From contig NC_088313.1 of the NCBI RefSeq assembly GCF_910592395.1, positions 16,012,437-16,076,436 of the forward strand: a stretch of 64,000 nt of DNA. Direction: 5' to 3'. Shown here piece after piece: positions 1 through 10,328 of this stretch. The stretch's first letter is position 1, and every line of letters begins with the position of its first letter. The notes beneath the pieces were generated by a model. That model saw nothing but the letters and a program-made list of their open reading frames with translations. It did no database searches and was not told the DNA's origin. Made by a program: the position numbers and the translations under genes. The stretch is from Lineus longissimus. Its lineage: Eukaryota > Nemertea > Pilidiophora > Heteronemertea > Lineidae.

Positions 1-170
1 GACATTGACGCCAAAGGCACTTGCAGGGCCATTCTCTCGAAAATAACTTATCCCAGAGTAATGCAGGCTACAGAGATGCATGCAACTGACATTCACTGAT
101 ATGCGATGATGAAAAAATCTTCATATGCAGTGGACTTTAGTGGCGGTCACTGGTCTTTAGCTGAGTGGGG

Positions 171-256
171 GAAGTATGGTGTCTTTTGCAAGAGACATTT
201 AGATTTCATCTGACCTTGACAAATGATTCCTCCTGGACTTTCATCAGTTGATGGTT
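171..256. repeat. 86-bp segment 'A', first copy
   Basis: This 86-bp stretch begins gaagtatggtgtcttttgc and recurs, apparently without mismatch, at 1158-1243. There the second copy sits between two copies of a 192-bp segment. No coding content is seen. It lies downstream of the LicD-type gene, beyond that gene's probable poly(A) signal. The rest of 1-960 holds nothing I can assign. Confidence 0.9.
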
Positions 257-965
257 CGATGAGATGTGACCTTTCCTACAGGTATTTTACAGAGACAGGT
301 CCGGTATTGACAAAAAATAGTTGTGTGCGGACAATGTCACAAACGGGATGAAAATAATTTGGTAATCGTCTTACTTTCGATGTAGGGTGAAGAAAATAGC
401 TAGGGCGGCACTGTCCTTTATAATTAAAGTATTCTGTGAAGAGGTTGTGCTGTTGCCCGTCGTCAGTTATATAGGAGACGAAATTGCGTACAGTGGTCTT
501 ACATTGGTTTGGTTGTCTTCTTTACAAAGAGTGACAAAAATGTATATCGGCCTTCAATTCGATGACAACATGATTGTTGTCTTCCGGGTTTATGACAGTT
601 TTGTGGCCCGTCTTCAGTGTATGGTATACCGGAAAAAGTCCCCTGATAGCAAGGTCCTCAGGACTGTGCTCCATCTCGACCTTTCCTCTGGATCTTGCTC
701 CCCAGGCCGGGGAGCTGGGGCCTGCATACTCACGGGATCAGGGTCTTTGTCTAACGTGGTGAGGACGATGGACGTAAGTACCTGGTGCGGTCTTCAACGT
801 AGTGAAGACGATCGACATCGCGCAGTGGCTTTCAGCAAGGGGCTGACGATTGGTGAAGTGGTCCTGAATTTTTGTCATCAATGTGGCGACGAGACTGTGT
901 AGGTGCATTTCGTCTCCAGGGTCGGTGACGAGAAATATGTTGTGGTATTCTTTTTTAGGATATGT

Positions 966-1435
966 CATATCACCTAGCGAGATAGTGGGTCTCCGAGTGT
1001 ATCAGAGTGGTCATGGTTACGTCTGCTTGTCTGGAATTCTGACTTCACCCTCACTTCTACTATTTCTCAAACGGAGAGGTTGGGGAACCAGGCAATATTG
1101 TCCCCGCCCCCGATTATGGGGCGATTGATAATGAACAGTGTCTTCATGACGCGTTGGGAAGTATGGTGTCTTTTGCAAGAGACATTTAGATTTCATCTGA
1201 CCTTGACAAATGATTCCTCCTGGACTTTCATCAGTTGATGGTTCATATCACCTAGCGAGATAGTGGGTCTCCGAGTGTATCAGAGTGGTCATGGTTACGT
1301 CTGCTTGTCTGGAATTCTGACTTCACCCTCACTTCTACTATTTCTCAAACGGAGAGGTTGGGGAACCAGGCAATATTGTCCCCGCCCCCGATTATGGGGC
1401 GATTGATAATGAACAGTGTCTTCATGACGCGTTGG
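966..1435. repeat. Tandem B-A-B duplication (192-86-192 bp)
   Basis: Segment B (966-1157, starting catatcacctagcgagatag) is repeated at 1244-1435 with no difference that I can see. Segment A (1158-1243) separates the copies. The array therefore reads B-A-B with a 278-bp period, and a further A copy lies at 171-256. Perfect identity suggests a very recent tandem duplication or gene conversion, or an assembly artefact. No transposase, terminal repeats or target-site duplication were recognised. Confidence 0.9.
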
Positions 1436-1490
1436 TTGAAAAGCCGTCTCGAAAAAGAAAGATCGGACAGAGTATCCATTTTCATTTTTC

Positions 1491-1496
1491 TTTATT
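1491..1496 (-). terminator. Probable poly(A) signal of the LicD-type gene
   Basis: TTTATT on the plus strand is AATAAA on the minus strand, about 450 nt past the stop codon of the LicD-type gene. This fits a normal 3' UTR. No cleavage site can be verified from sequence alone. Confidence 0.4.
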
Positions 1497-1945
1497 ACCA
1501 TACGTCGAAATAACAAGAAACATGCAATATCATCGACATGAAAACAATTTAACAACGAAAAACTAAACGACCAGCCGAAAGAAAACAGCACATTTACATC
1601 AAGTATACACATTCATGATCTGTCCTCATTCATATTTTCGCGGCTTCCCCTTCCCGGCAGGTAAATGAAGGCCAAACATGGAATGTCGTCATCAAAATGA
1701 TAAATAAGACTAGAAGATTTTATCAAGCGAAATGTTGAAGGTGCATGAGATTAGTAGGTTGTGACTTGAGGATATGCCAGACATTTCACTTATGAAAACG
1801 CACATACGGGCGAGTAATAATTAGCCATAAGACACTAGAACCGTGGGCCTTGAGGGTTAACTCCCATGAATGTTTTGGCAGATCTAACATGTGTCGTCTG
1901 CAGCGAAAGCTGACGACGTGTCGTCTGCTCACCTCCTGGTACAAC

Positions 1946-2911
1946 TCATTCATAATGATGTTGACGAAGGACATGGTTGTCCTCGTAGATGAGTTTCACA
2001 CCCGATTGATACTTCTCGTAAATCTTCCCATTGACGTCATGTCTCTCCACAAACTCCAGCCTGTCTCTCAGCTCATGGCAGTCGACCCTCACCACCTCGG
2101 GATGACGGAGCTCGTGCATGTGATTGGTCTTCGATGCGGCGCAGACATTCTCGTCACCAAAAAGCTTCCTGATGACGTAGAGGGGATTTCTCGGGCAGTT
2201 CACCATGACGCCTTCAAATGGACGTTTCCGTAGTGGAAACACTTCGTTTTTGAGAAATTTTCTGTGAGAATCCGGGCCGTATGTGTCCCAAATGTGAGTC
2301 TGGTTGTCGTCATAAAAGCTGATATCCAGGAAAGGCCACTTCCAGACTTTCTGTGGGATCATGACAGAGTGTTGATTCGAGTAAAATTTGAGACCTCTGC
2401 TTGGGTCGCCGGTGTCGAACGCTATGTAATCGGCATTGTCCGCTGGGTCGAAGATCTGCATGATGCGACCTCTATCCCGGATGTGGACGGCCACATCCAT
2501 GTCATCGTCCCACGGAATCATCCCATGATGGCGCCAACTCCCTAGCAACGACCCGTAATGAAGGAAATAAGTCACATTATGCTTGTTGGCTACTTCGTAG
2601 AACCTGTGGAATATATCCTGCAAGACTTTCCGCTCATGGTCTGTCATGCAAGTTTGACTTATATACATGAGTTGTCCTTTTCTGTGTTGAACGTTTAACA
2701 TATACATGGATCTGAACATCAGCCTCAAGCAGAAAAGCAAGAAAAGGACAAAGAAGAGCCTCTTGAACGTGAGACGTCTCATTGCGGCCTCCTCCCCTGG
2801 CGTGTGGTGCTGGTACTGATACTGTAGGTGGCCGTACTGGTCCCGGTTCTGGTACTGATATTGGGGTTGGTCAACATGCTCGTCCCTGAAAGATAAGAGG
2901 ATGGTCTGCAT
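1946..2911 (-). CDS. LicD/fukutin-family type II membrane protein (putative phosphotransferase)
   Basis: LicD/fukutin-family proteins transfer phosphorylated sugars or phosphocholine to glycans, and animal members act in the Golgi. The hallmark is visible at LHYGSLLGSWRHHG followed by IPWDDDMDVAV; the acidic DDDMD is the expected metal/nucleotide-binding motif. A single hydrophobic segment (LFFVLFLLFCLRLMF) lies before the catalytic region, giving a type II membrane topology. The longest open frame starts at 2911, but a strong splice acceptor (cttatctttcag) ends at 2886. The true start is therefore either an upstream exon I did not find or the internal Met at 2782, which begins MRRLTFKRLFF directly before the membrane anchor. 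I favour 2782. The catalytic part is a single exon. Family is confident; substrate is unknown. Confidence 0.8.
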   Translation of the reverse strand: MQTILLSFRDEHVDQPQYQYQNRDQYGHLQYQYQHHTPGEEAAMRRLTFKRLFFVLFLLFCLRLMFRSMYMLNVQHRKGQLMYISQTCMTDHERKVLQDIFHRFYEVANKHNVTYFLHYGSLLGSWRHHGMIPWDDDMDVAVHIRDRGRIMQIFDPADNADYIAFDTGDPSRGLKFYSNQHSVMIPQKVWKWPFLDISFYDDNQTHIWDTYGPDSHRKFLKNEVFPLRKRPFEGVMVNCPRNPLYVIRKLFGDENVCAASKTNHMHELRHPEVVRVDCHELRDRLEFVERHDVNGKIYEKYQSGVKLIYEDNHVLRQHHYE

Positions 2912-4881
2912 CAGCTTATGATCCAGTCAGTTTTCGTTCTTCGTATAATGATATGAACTCTTGGGATGTCATCGTAAAGCGGGCCGCTTTTATTCATCAA
3001 AGCAAAGTACCCATCCGACTGTTAATTAATCCTCGCGAGTAGCTAAGCCCAACTCCGTGGGGAGCATTTTAGAACAGTTCATTTTGATAAAGTGCTGCGA
3101 TCAATGCTAAGTAAAATAAAGTTCAATTCTCGCTGATATGAATGGTAAATCAACAGAAATATCAAGCATTTGCGCATTTCGATCGCGGACAAGATCCGTG
3201 GGATACGTTGCGACTGCGGATGTTCCGAGGAGAGTCATGGCAGTCGAAACGATTGCATTCTCATGTTCTCCCCGTGACGCAACCCCTCTTGCGCATCAGA
3301 TATTTGGCTAAGCGACACTGAAAGTACCTATACACACGGGACTCAATATGAATAGGATACTAAAAGGATGATGACTGAACTGCCTCATGAGTCTACGGAA
3401 ACCTAGTAGGTTCTGCTGACACGGCCTGGTCCAGCCGGACCTTGCTAATTCATTCCCGTTCAACGGTAAAGAAATGGCGTTGAACGGGAATTGAGCAATT
3501 GTGACCGCGATGGATCGCCAAATAGGCTGGCTGTAATGGCATGACTGGTCTGTTTGGACGCAACACAGGAGACCGCGCCTGGGGCGGACGGTGAGCGAAG
3601 ACCGCACTTGTGCCAAAAGACTTTTTCGGGTTGCATCTGACGAGGACTACTGGTTATGCTCTGTGTAGTAAAATATAATGCAAATTGGGTTTAGCCATGG
3701 TAGCGCCCCAACGAAACTTGTAATGTCACGATCACGAGTCTCGAAAGAACTGCATACAAGGGTAGGATACTTCTTTCAGGGGGACATTTGAACTGTTACA
3801 CCGTGTGGCTCCCCGCATGCTGATCGCCCGCGCCTGGGTCGCCTCGATCCTCACCTTTCCTTCTTCTTCCACTTCTTCATATACCATGGGTCGTCCATTC
3901 GTACGATTAAAGGGTAACCAGGGCCACAGATTCAAGCACAAATCGAAATCATCGACATTTTCCACACGATCTTTCCCACAGCGACACAGCAGAACCCGAT
4001 ACACTGGGAAAATGTACACTATTGTATTTAGTCAATATGGCCGCCAGTTCAATAGAACTAGGCAGCCATGACCCAGTTCATTATTGATCCGCATAATGCT
4101 CGCATAGATCTTCTGAAGGCGCGAAGCTTTCAAAACCTGCTTATTTGATATCTTGTACAAACAAACGGGGGAAAAATACACGCGAATTATTGGTTCTCTG
4201 AACGTCGCTATAATAAACCGTGTTGCGATGTGGCCCGCGCGACGACCCCAAATGAATGAGGGCGTTGCCCGTACTTCATTCGCGGTTTCATGTATAACCA
4301 TCTTATAAGAATATGCGTATCGCCAGCCGACTCTCTCCCACTAGCGGCTTGCACTCCAGAGCCCAGAATGCCCGGTGGATGAAACGCATGCCGAGTCCTC
4401 CCAGTGAAGTATGCGTACACGCTTATGTGTAGGCTCGGCATGATGCGCAGGGCAATGCGCGCCGTGAAATGCTAGTGACAAATATAACCTTTCTCCTCCA
4501 AGTACATGTATACCTAGGAGAGAAGTTATGTCAAGGACACTGGTAGGATGGGTAAAACGAATAGGACAATATCATAAATGACTTGATCAATATAGAATCA
4601 TAATACGACAGGTTGTTGATACTAGATAGTAAGGTTCAAAGGCCATAACATGATTTTTTAATGAATTGCCAGGCTATGGCCTGCATATCCGTGTCGTGAT
4701 AATTGAGACTGGTAAACATGTCTCTACAAATCATGAGATCATGACTGGCTTTATCATACACTTCGACCTCGATCTCATTATCGGCCTATATTTTAATTTT
4801 TTCACTCGTTATGCACGATTGTATAAATATAAGAATCAATAAAGTCTAAGAGAATGGGTGATCTTTCACCAGGATCGTAAA
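2912..4881. other. Intergenic region without a recognised gene
   Basis: It separates the divergent LicD-type and ankyrin genes and should hold both promoters. I see no credible exon. Overlapping open frames on both strands around 3730-4070 have no recognisable domain. A hairpin-forming inverted repeat lies at 3452-3491. Confidence 0.5.
3452..3491. repeat. Perfect 13-bp inverted repeat (hairpin)
   Basis: The arm attcccgttcaac (3452-3464) and its exact reverse complement gttgaacgggaat (3479-3491) flank a 14-nt loop. It lies between two divergently transcribed genes, about 0.55 kb upstream of the LicD exon. It could be a small transposon footprint or a protein-binding palindrome. Confidence 0.75.
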
Positions 4882-7800
4882 ATGCCGCGAGAAGCACGCC
4901 TGAAAGCCCTTTATGGCCCTCGGAAGCCAGACTACCGGCAGCTGAAGAGAGAAGGTGAGGTTTCATAACTTTTGCCTGCATGCTGACTGGTACAGTGACG
5001 TTATTTCTCAGATGTGACGAATCCTTGTCACGCTACGGGTTTTGGTCGGTGTTGGTGTTTCATGTAAGCCTACATATAGTGTTCAGTCCTTACAGTTTGC
5101 CTGTCAAAAGAAATTTGTTTTTTGGCTTGATTTGAACGCATTTATCGGTAATGAGTCAGGGGAACTGGTACGTCAGTACTGACTAGTAGTCAAGTAGTGT
5201 CGTCTCTAAATGTCTCTAATGACTGTCAATCAGGCAGCGCTTTACGTAATCTTCAAATGACTTGCGTGGATATTCCCTTCACATGGTCATATATTTATAA
5301 CGTCGTGGCGAAGGTGTCTATCAACAAATCTGATATTGGCATTTTCTCCCCACCCAGGGCTCAGTCAGACGTTTCCAGTCATTGCACCCTTCCTCATCAC
5401 TAACGTCAAGAGGTTGTCTCCCTTCCTAGAGACCGGCGACGCGCTCGAAACAGGCACAGATGCCGAGTCGCTATGTGCCGTTCTCATCCAGTGGCACAAA
5501 CGGCATGGACCAAAAACCAGAGCTGAGGACTTGCTGAAGGTTATCTTGGAGGCTGGTCTCAAGATTGAGGCAGGTAAATCACAACCAGCCGCACCCACCT
5601 GCGACAACGACGACTGGGTTCAATTCTGGTGGTGGCCACTGCACACGCCCCGATTTCGTGTCATGGGGCGGTTGGCGGGGGCACGGTCATGTTATGTTAT
5701 CAGCTGAGGCCGTGGAGGTCGTTGTCCTTCTGGCATATATAGGCCTAATACAAGTACGAGTCAACAACGGGCTTCTGGGTCATGATCTTCAAGTTCAATA
5801 CCTCTGAGATGGAACAAAATCTGAACCTCTGTAATAATCGAAGGGTCATCGAATTGCGGGTCTTTTTTCAATAGAAACGTTTAGATTACCAACGATAACG
5901 AAACTGTAAGGCAAGAGTAAGCGCGTTGCGTTAGACAGCGAGTTTGGTCATTGAAGTCTACATACTGATTGCTTCCAAAATGTGTAATATTTTCTTCCAG
6001 AGAAAACAACTACCGCACTAAACGAGGAGGCCGAAAATGTATTGCAGCGTCTGCTCACTGCCTGCAAGAACAATGACCTCCTACAAGTCACTCACAACGT
6101 GGAATGTGGGGCGGACGTCAACGGCTCTGACGTCACGGACCTCGGGTTGGCGCCATTGCATGTCGCCTGCCAGTATGGTGCGCTAGAATCTGTGCAAGTA
6201 CTCCTAGACCACAGGGCAGAGCCAAAGATTAAGACCTTGGAGAACCGCACACCTCTTCATATCACGTGCGAGAAAGGTAACGCAAACATTGTCAAATGTT
6301 TGGTGAATTTGATTTCCGATTTGAGTCCCCGTGATAACCAGGGTTTGACTCCGCTTCATCTTGCGTGCGTTAATGGACATCCGCATTGCGTGAGGATCCT
6401 CCTCCTCTACGGGGCGAATGAATTCATCGAAACACAAGATGGACAGTCGCCTCTGTTTCTGGCCGCTCGGGGCGGACACCCAGGAGTCATCTCGGAGTTA
6501 TTGCAACACAAGGCAAGTTTGATCAACACAAGAGCAGCTGACGGATCGAACGCTCTCTTTGTTGCAAGCGAACTCGGGAAAGCGGAAGTTGTAGAGACAT
6601 TGCTTAAGTTCAACCCAGACACCGAGATTCCGTCCTTGAACGACCATGTCACGTCTTTGATAATTGCGTCGAAAAATGGACACCGGGGGGTTGTGCAACT
6701 GTTGCTGAGAGCGGGGGCGAATGTAAACGCTCAGACACTTTCACACGAGGTGACTGCTCTAAACTTGGCATGCCAGGAAGGACACACTGAAATAGTCGAA
6801 CTTCTCCTCGAGAATTGTGCGGTTCTGGAGACCCGAAGCGTGCGTAAAGGCACACCACTCCATGGAGCATGCGACAAAGGACATCTCCAGGCTGTGAAAG
6901 TGCTATTGGACAGGGGAGCAAACATCAACGCCAGAATGGAAGACGGGGCGACAGGAGTATTCCTGGCTGCGCAGAATGGTCACAGGGAGATTGTAGAAAT
7001 TCTTGTCTCTTTCGGCGCAGATTTGTCACTCCCCATGATTCGAATTGGTGATGACACTATCGACGCACTTCCTCTTCATGTGGCGAGCCAGGAAGGCCAT
7101 ACAGATATTGTAGCACTAATATTGGACCACGGCTGTGACATCGAAAGCGAAATGGCCAATGGTGATCGTCCACTTCACCTTGCTATCAAGTTTGGTCATC
7201 CAGAAATGGTGGAGTTTTTGCTTGAGCGAGGAGCAAGGGTTGACGTCGTGACGGAAGAGGGTATCCCACCACTCATACTCGCCGTGGTTGTTCCACCAGC
7301 TGGGGCGGCTACAGAAATAGGTATGGGTTTGATATTCCAGGCATTATTCACTACTCATAACATCACACAGGGGAAACACCACTTATCTTGAAGACCATCA
7401 TTTACGAAGGCAAATTATCCTCATTACATTTATTGTCATAGAGAGGTGCAACGTCCCGAGTGCGAGTCAAGACGTTACGCGACCTCTCTATCGACAGCGC
7501 TGAGGCGTATACGGATACATATCCTTCTAAGTTGTGAATCGCAACCTCACTAATTCTGTCTTTGTTTTCAGTGAAAACCTGTCTCAAGTACATAGCAGAC
7601 GTCAATACGCAAACGTTAAGAAATGATGAGACACCTCTCATGGCTGCCTGCTCAGTCGGCAGATTCGACATCGTCAAACAACTTCTTGAACATGGGGCAA
7701 TGGTGGAGGCGTCAACGGAGCACGACGGGACGCCTCTCCTCTGGGCCAGTATCAATGGTTACGTGGACATTGTGGGGTACCTCCTAGATTCTGGTGCCAG

Positions 7801-9604
7801 CATTGAGGCCGCTCCGCAAACGGGGGAGACGCCGCTTTACGCAGCAGCTGACAAGGGATTCCTGGAGCTTGCGAAGCTCTTGCTCCAGAGAGGAGCACGT
7901 CCCGACCAAGATATGTTTGACAACTCCACGCCTCTGTTCGTGGCGTCGCAGAACGGCCATCATCATATTGTTTCCTTGTTGTTGAAGCACGGGGCTAAGC
8001 CGGACACCAGATTCAGACAAGAGCTGACGCCGCTGACTGCTGCTGCTAAGAACGGCCATAAGAAAGTCGTGGATTTGCTACTGCACAACAAGGTTGACGT
8101 AGACGCGAAAACCTCGTTGGGAGTGACGCCACTAATGATGGCTACTGGGAAGGGTCATGCGGAGATCGTGAAGACCCTCCTCCTCCATGGGGCTGAGGTA
8201 ACTCCTGACTGGACCCACACAATCTTTCCCATGTTCACTTTAGCTTTACTTGTCTTCAGTGGGATCATCCCGAACAAACCAGGCCTGACGACTGAGATGT
8301 CTCTATCTTCACTGGGATACAATAGAAGGATGAGGTATCCTCATCGTGATCTCACTGATGAGCGTCTTCACTGGGATCGTGTTAGAGGATGAGCTGTGAT
8401 CCCGCTGAAGGCTGAGCTGTCTTCACCAGGATCCCATTGAGGATGAGCTGCCCTCATAGTGATCCCACTGAAGGCAGAGCTGTCTTTACCAGGATCCCAT
8501 CTGAGGATTTCTGTCCTCATAGGCTGAGCTGTTTTTACTGGGATCCCATTGAGGATGAGCTGCCCTCATAGTGATCCCACTGAAGGCAGAGCTGTCTTTA
8601 CCAGGATCCCATTGGTGGATGAGCTATCCTCATGGTGTTCCTATTGAAGGTGCCGACTTAACTTGGATCCCACTGAAAGCAAACTCTATTAATAGGATCT
8701 CATTAAAGGTGGAAATGTCTTCACTGCATTCCAATCATTTTTTAGGTGAATGTGATGAGCAAGCAAGATGGTGGAGTTACACCCCTGATGCTTTCCAGTG
8801 AGAATGGATATTCCACAGTAGCAGAACTTCTTCTTCAAGGCGGGGCTGATCCAAATCTCAGGAATAAATTTAATGTGACACCAATCTTCTTAGCAGCCCA
8901 GGTAAGTGTATATATTTCTATCGAGGCTTGGCTTCATCCACAGCTTCTGATGAATTGAATCAGGAATCCATCAGTGCAACTACCAAAATAGTGAAACCTC
9001 TCTTTGACGACCCCCATGCATGTTTCATGATGAAAATAATTTGGGTAGTTGGCCTCCTGAGATATCAAAAGCCAAGATGGTCTCAAGAGGTTTTCATAAA
9101 TAACTGAATTAAAATTATTCACTTTAGGCAGGGCAAGTTGAAATGGTGGACATGCTACTAACCTACCGAGCTGACCCAAACATTAGCATGACAAAAGAAG
9201 GCAACACTGTCACACCGCTTTCTGCTGCTTCAAAAGAGAGTCACCTAGGGGTCATCGAAGTACTACTGCAAGGTCGCAACCACAACATCGAGGTTGATGC
9301 AACAGACAGCGAAGGTCTTACCCCCTTGATGGCAGCCTGCAGCAACCAGAGACAGGATATTGTTGAAATACTCCTAGCAAATGGGGCAGACATCAGCCTA
9401 GTGAACAAAGATGGCTTCAGTCCGCTTCATATTGCATGCCAGCATGACAATGTGGATATCATCCAGATGTTATTGGCAGCTGGTGCAAATCTAAAGCAGC
9501 AGACAACCCAGGGGACACCACTGGACATCGCCAAGAAAAGCAAAGACAAGAAAGTCATTGATGCACTTAAGAAAGGCAATGGGGAGGGATGTCACATTAT
9601 GTAA
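4882..9604 (+). CDS. Ankyrin-repeat protein with death-fold-like N-terminus and CaaX-like C-terminus
   Basis: Six exons join in phase to 955 aa: 4882-4954, 5358-5573, 6001-7320, 7572-8197, 8746-8901 and 9128-9604, each with GT-AG borders. Exon 1 starts MPREARLKALYGP. Residues about 25-97 look like a helical death-superfamily domain: SLCAVLIQWHKRHGPKTRAE matches the last helices of death domains (inference). The rest is about 21-22 ankyrin repeats with clear TPLH/GH..IV.LLL consensus, including TPLHLACVNGHPHCVRILLL. Exon borders fall inside repeats and restore them, which supports the splicing. The protein ends GCHIM, which fits a CaaX prenylation box. Reading through the fourth donor gives an alternative tail ending at 8392. 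The family (ankyrin plus death fold, likely intracellular signalling) is fairly safe; the exact function is not known. Confidence 0.85.
8250..8715. repeat. Intronic minisatellite, about 31-bp unit
   Basis: The fourth intron of the ankyrin gene is largely a degenerate tandem array whose unit resembles GGATCCCATTGAGGATGAGC. Two alternating subtypes (ATTGAGGATGAGCTG and ACTGAAGGCAGAGCTG) give a higher-order period of about 63 bp. Copies vary by substitutions and small indels, so the array is old. Confidence 0.85.
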
Positions 9605-9783
9605 CATAGTGCAAATGGAAAGCTGGCTTCACTGGTCTCTACTGTCAACAATATCTTACCTCTGCCTGTCCATGGTTATAAACTCGTTTTCATGGCTCAT
9701 TCGTTTAATCAGGGTAGGAAAAATATTCCTAAAATGAAGGGCTCTTGTCAAATAAGAAGAAAAGCACTATCAATCATGATACA

Positions 9784-9820
9784 TTTATTGCATAATTTAT
9801 TTAGTAATTGCATAAATAAA
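9784..9820. terminator. Back-to-back poly(A) signals between ankyrin gene and CROT
   Basis: AATAAA at 9815-9820 lies about 210 nt past the ankyrin stop on the plus strand. TTTATT at 9784-9789 and 9796-9801 gives AATAAA on the minus strand, about 530 nt past the CROT stop. These convergent genes probably end in the same short AT-rich stretch. Confidence 0.45.
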
Positions 9821-10328
9821 ATTATCCCAGTGATAAAACAGAAAGGCACTGGCCATTAACTATACATAGAATAGCCACATTCTTATAAATTGAACTTCTC
9901 CCTATTTCACAAGGCACTGGCAAGACCAAAACCTTGTGAAATAAGTAGTACTGGTAATTACTGGTAAGTACTGGTGAGCTTATATCAAATAACCATAAAA
10001 TAAAAAGAAGCATGATTATCACTTATGTATACTAGTCGAGTCAGACTTCGAATGCAGAGGGTAACAAATTTATATACACCCCATGCATAAACAAAGAGTG
10101 GAATGTCTCGGTACATTTTCTGATGTATCCCAGGATCGTCCTCCAAATAAGTACTACAGTTACCGCATAAGTATGATTGTGACAAGAAGGTTGCCTATTG
10201 AAAGATTTTTTTGTATACAAACTAAAGTACTATTACTGCATTAACCACCTACAGTAGTACAACCACTAACTCAGTGGCATTGGATATGCTAACAGTGTCA
10301 TCCCTGAATTAAAATCATTCTCCCGTGT

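Noticed and set aside
387-902. 171-codon plus-strand open frame starting with GTG
   Set aside because: It has no ATG start and no recognisable domain, it overlaps repeat-like DNA, and it is open in several frames.
3732-4071. Overlapping open frames on both strands, one containing VEEEGKVRIEATQARA
   Set aside because: Both strands are open over the same bases, no splice partners were found and no family is recognised.
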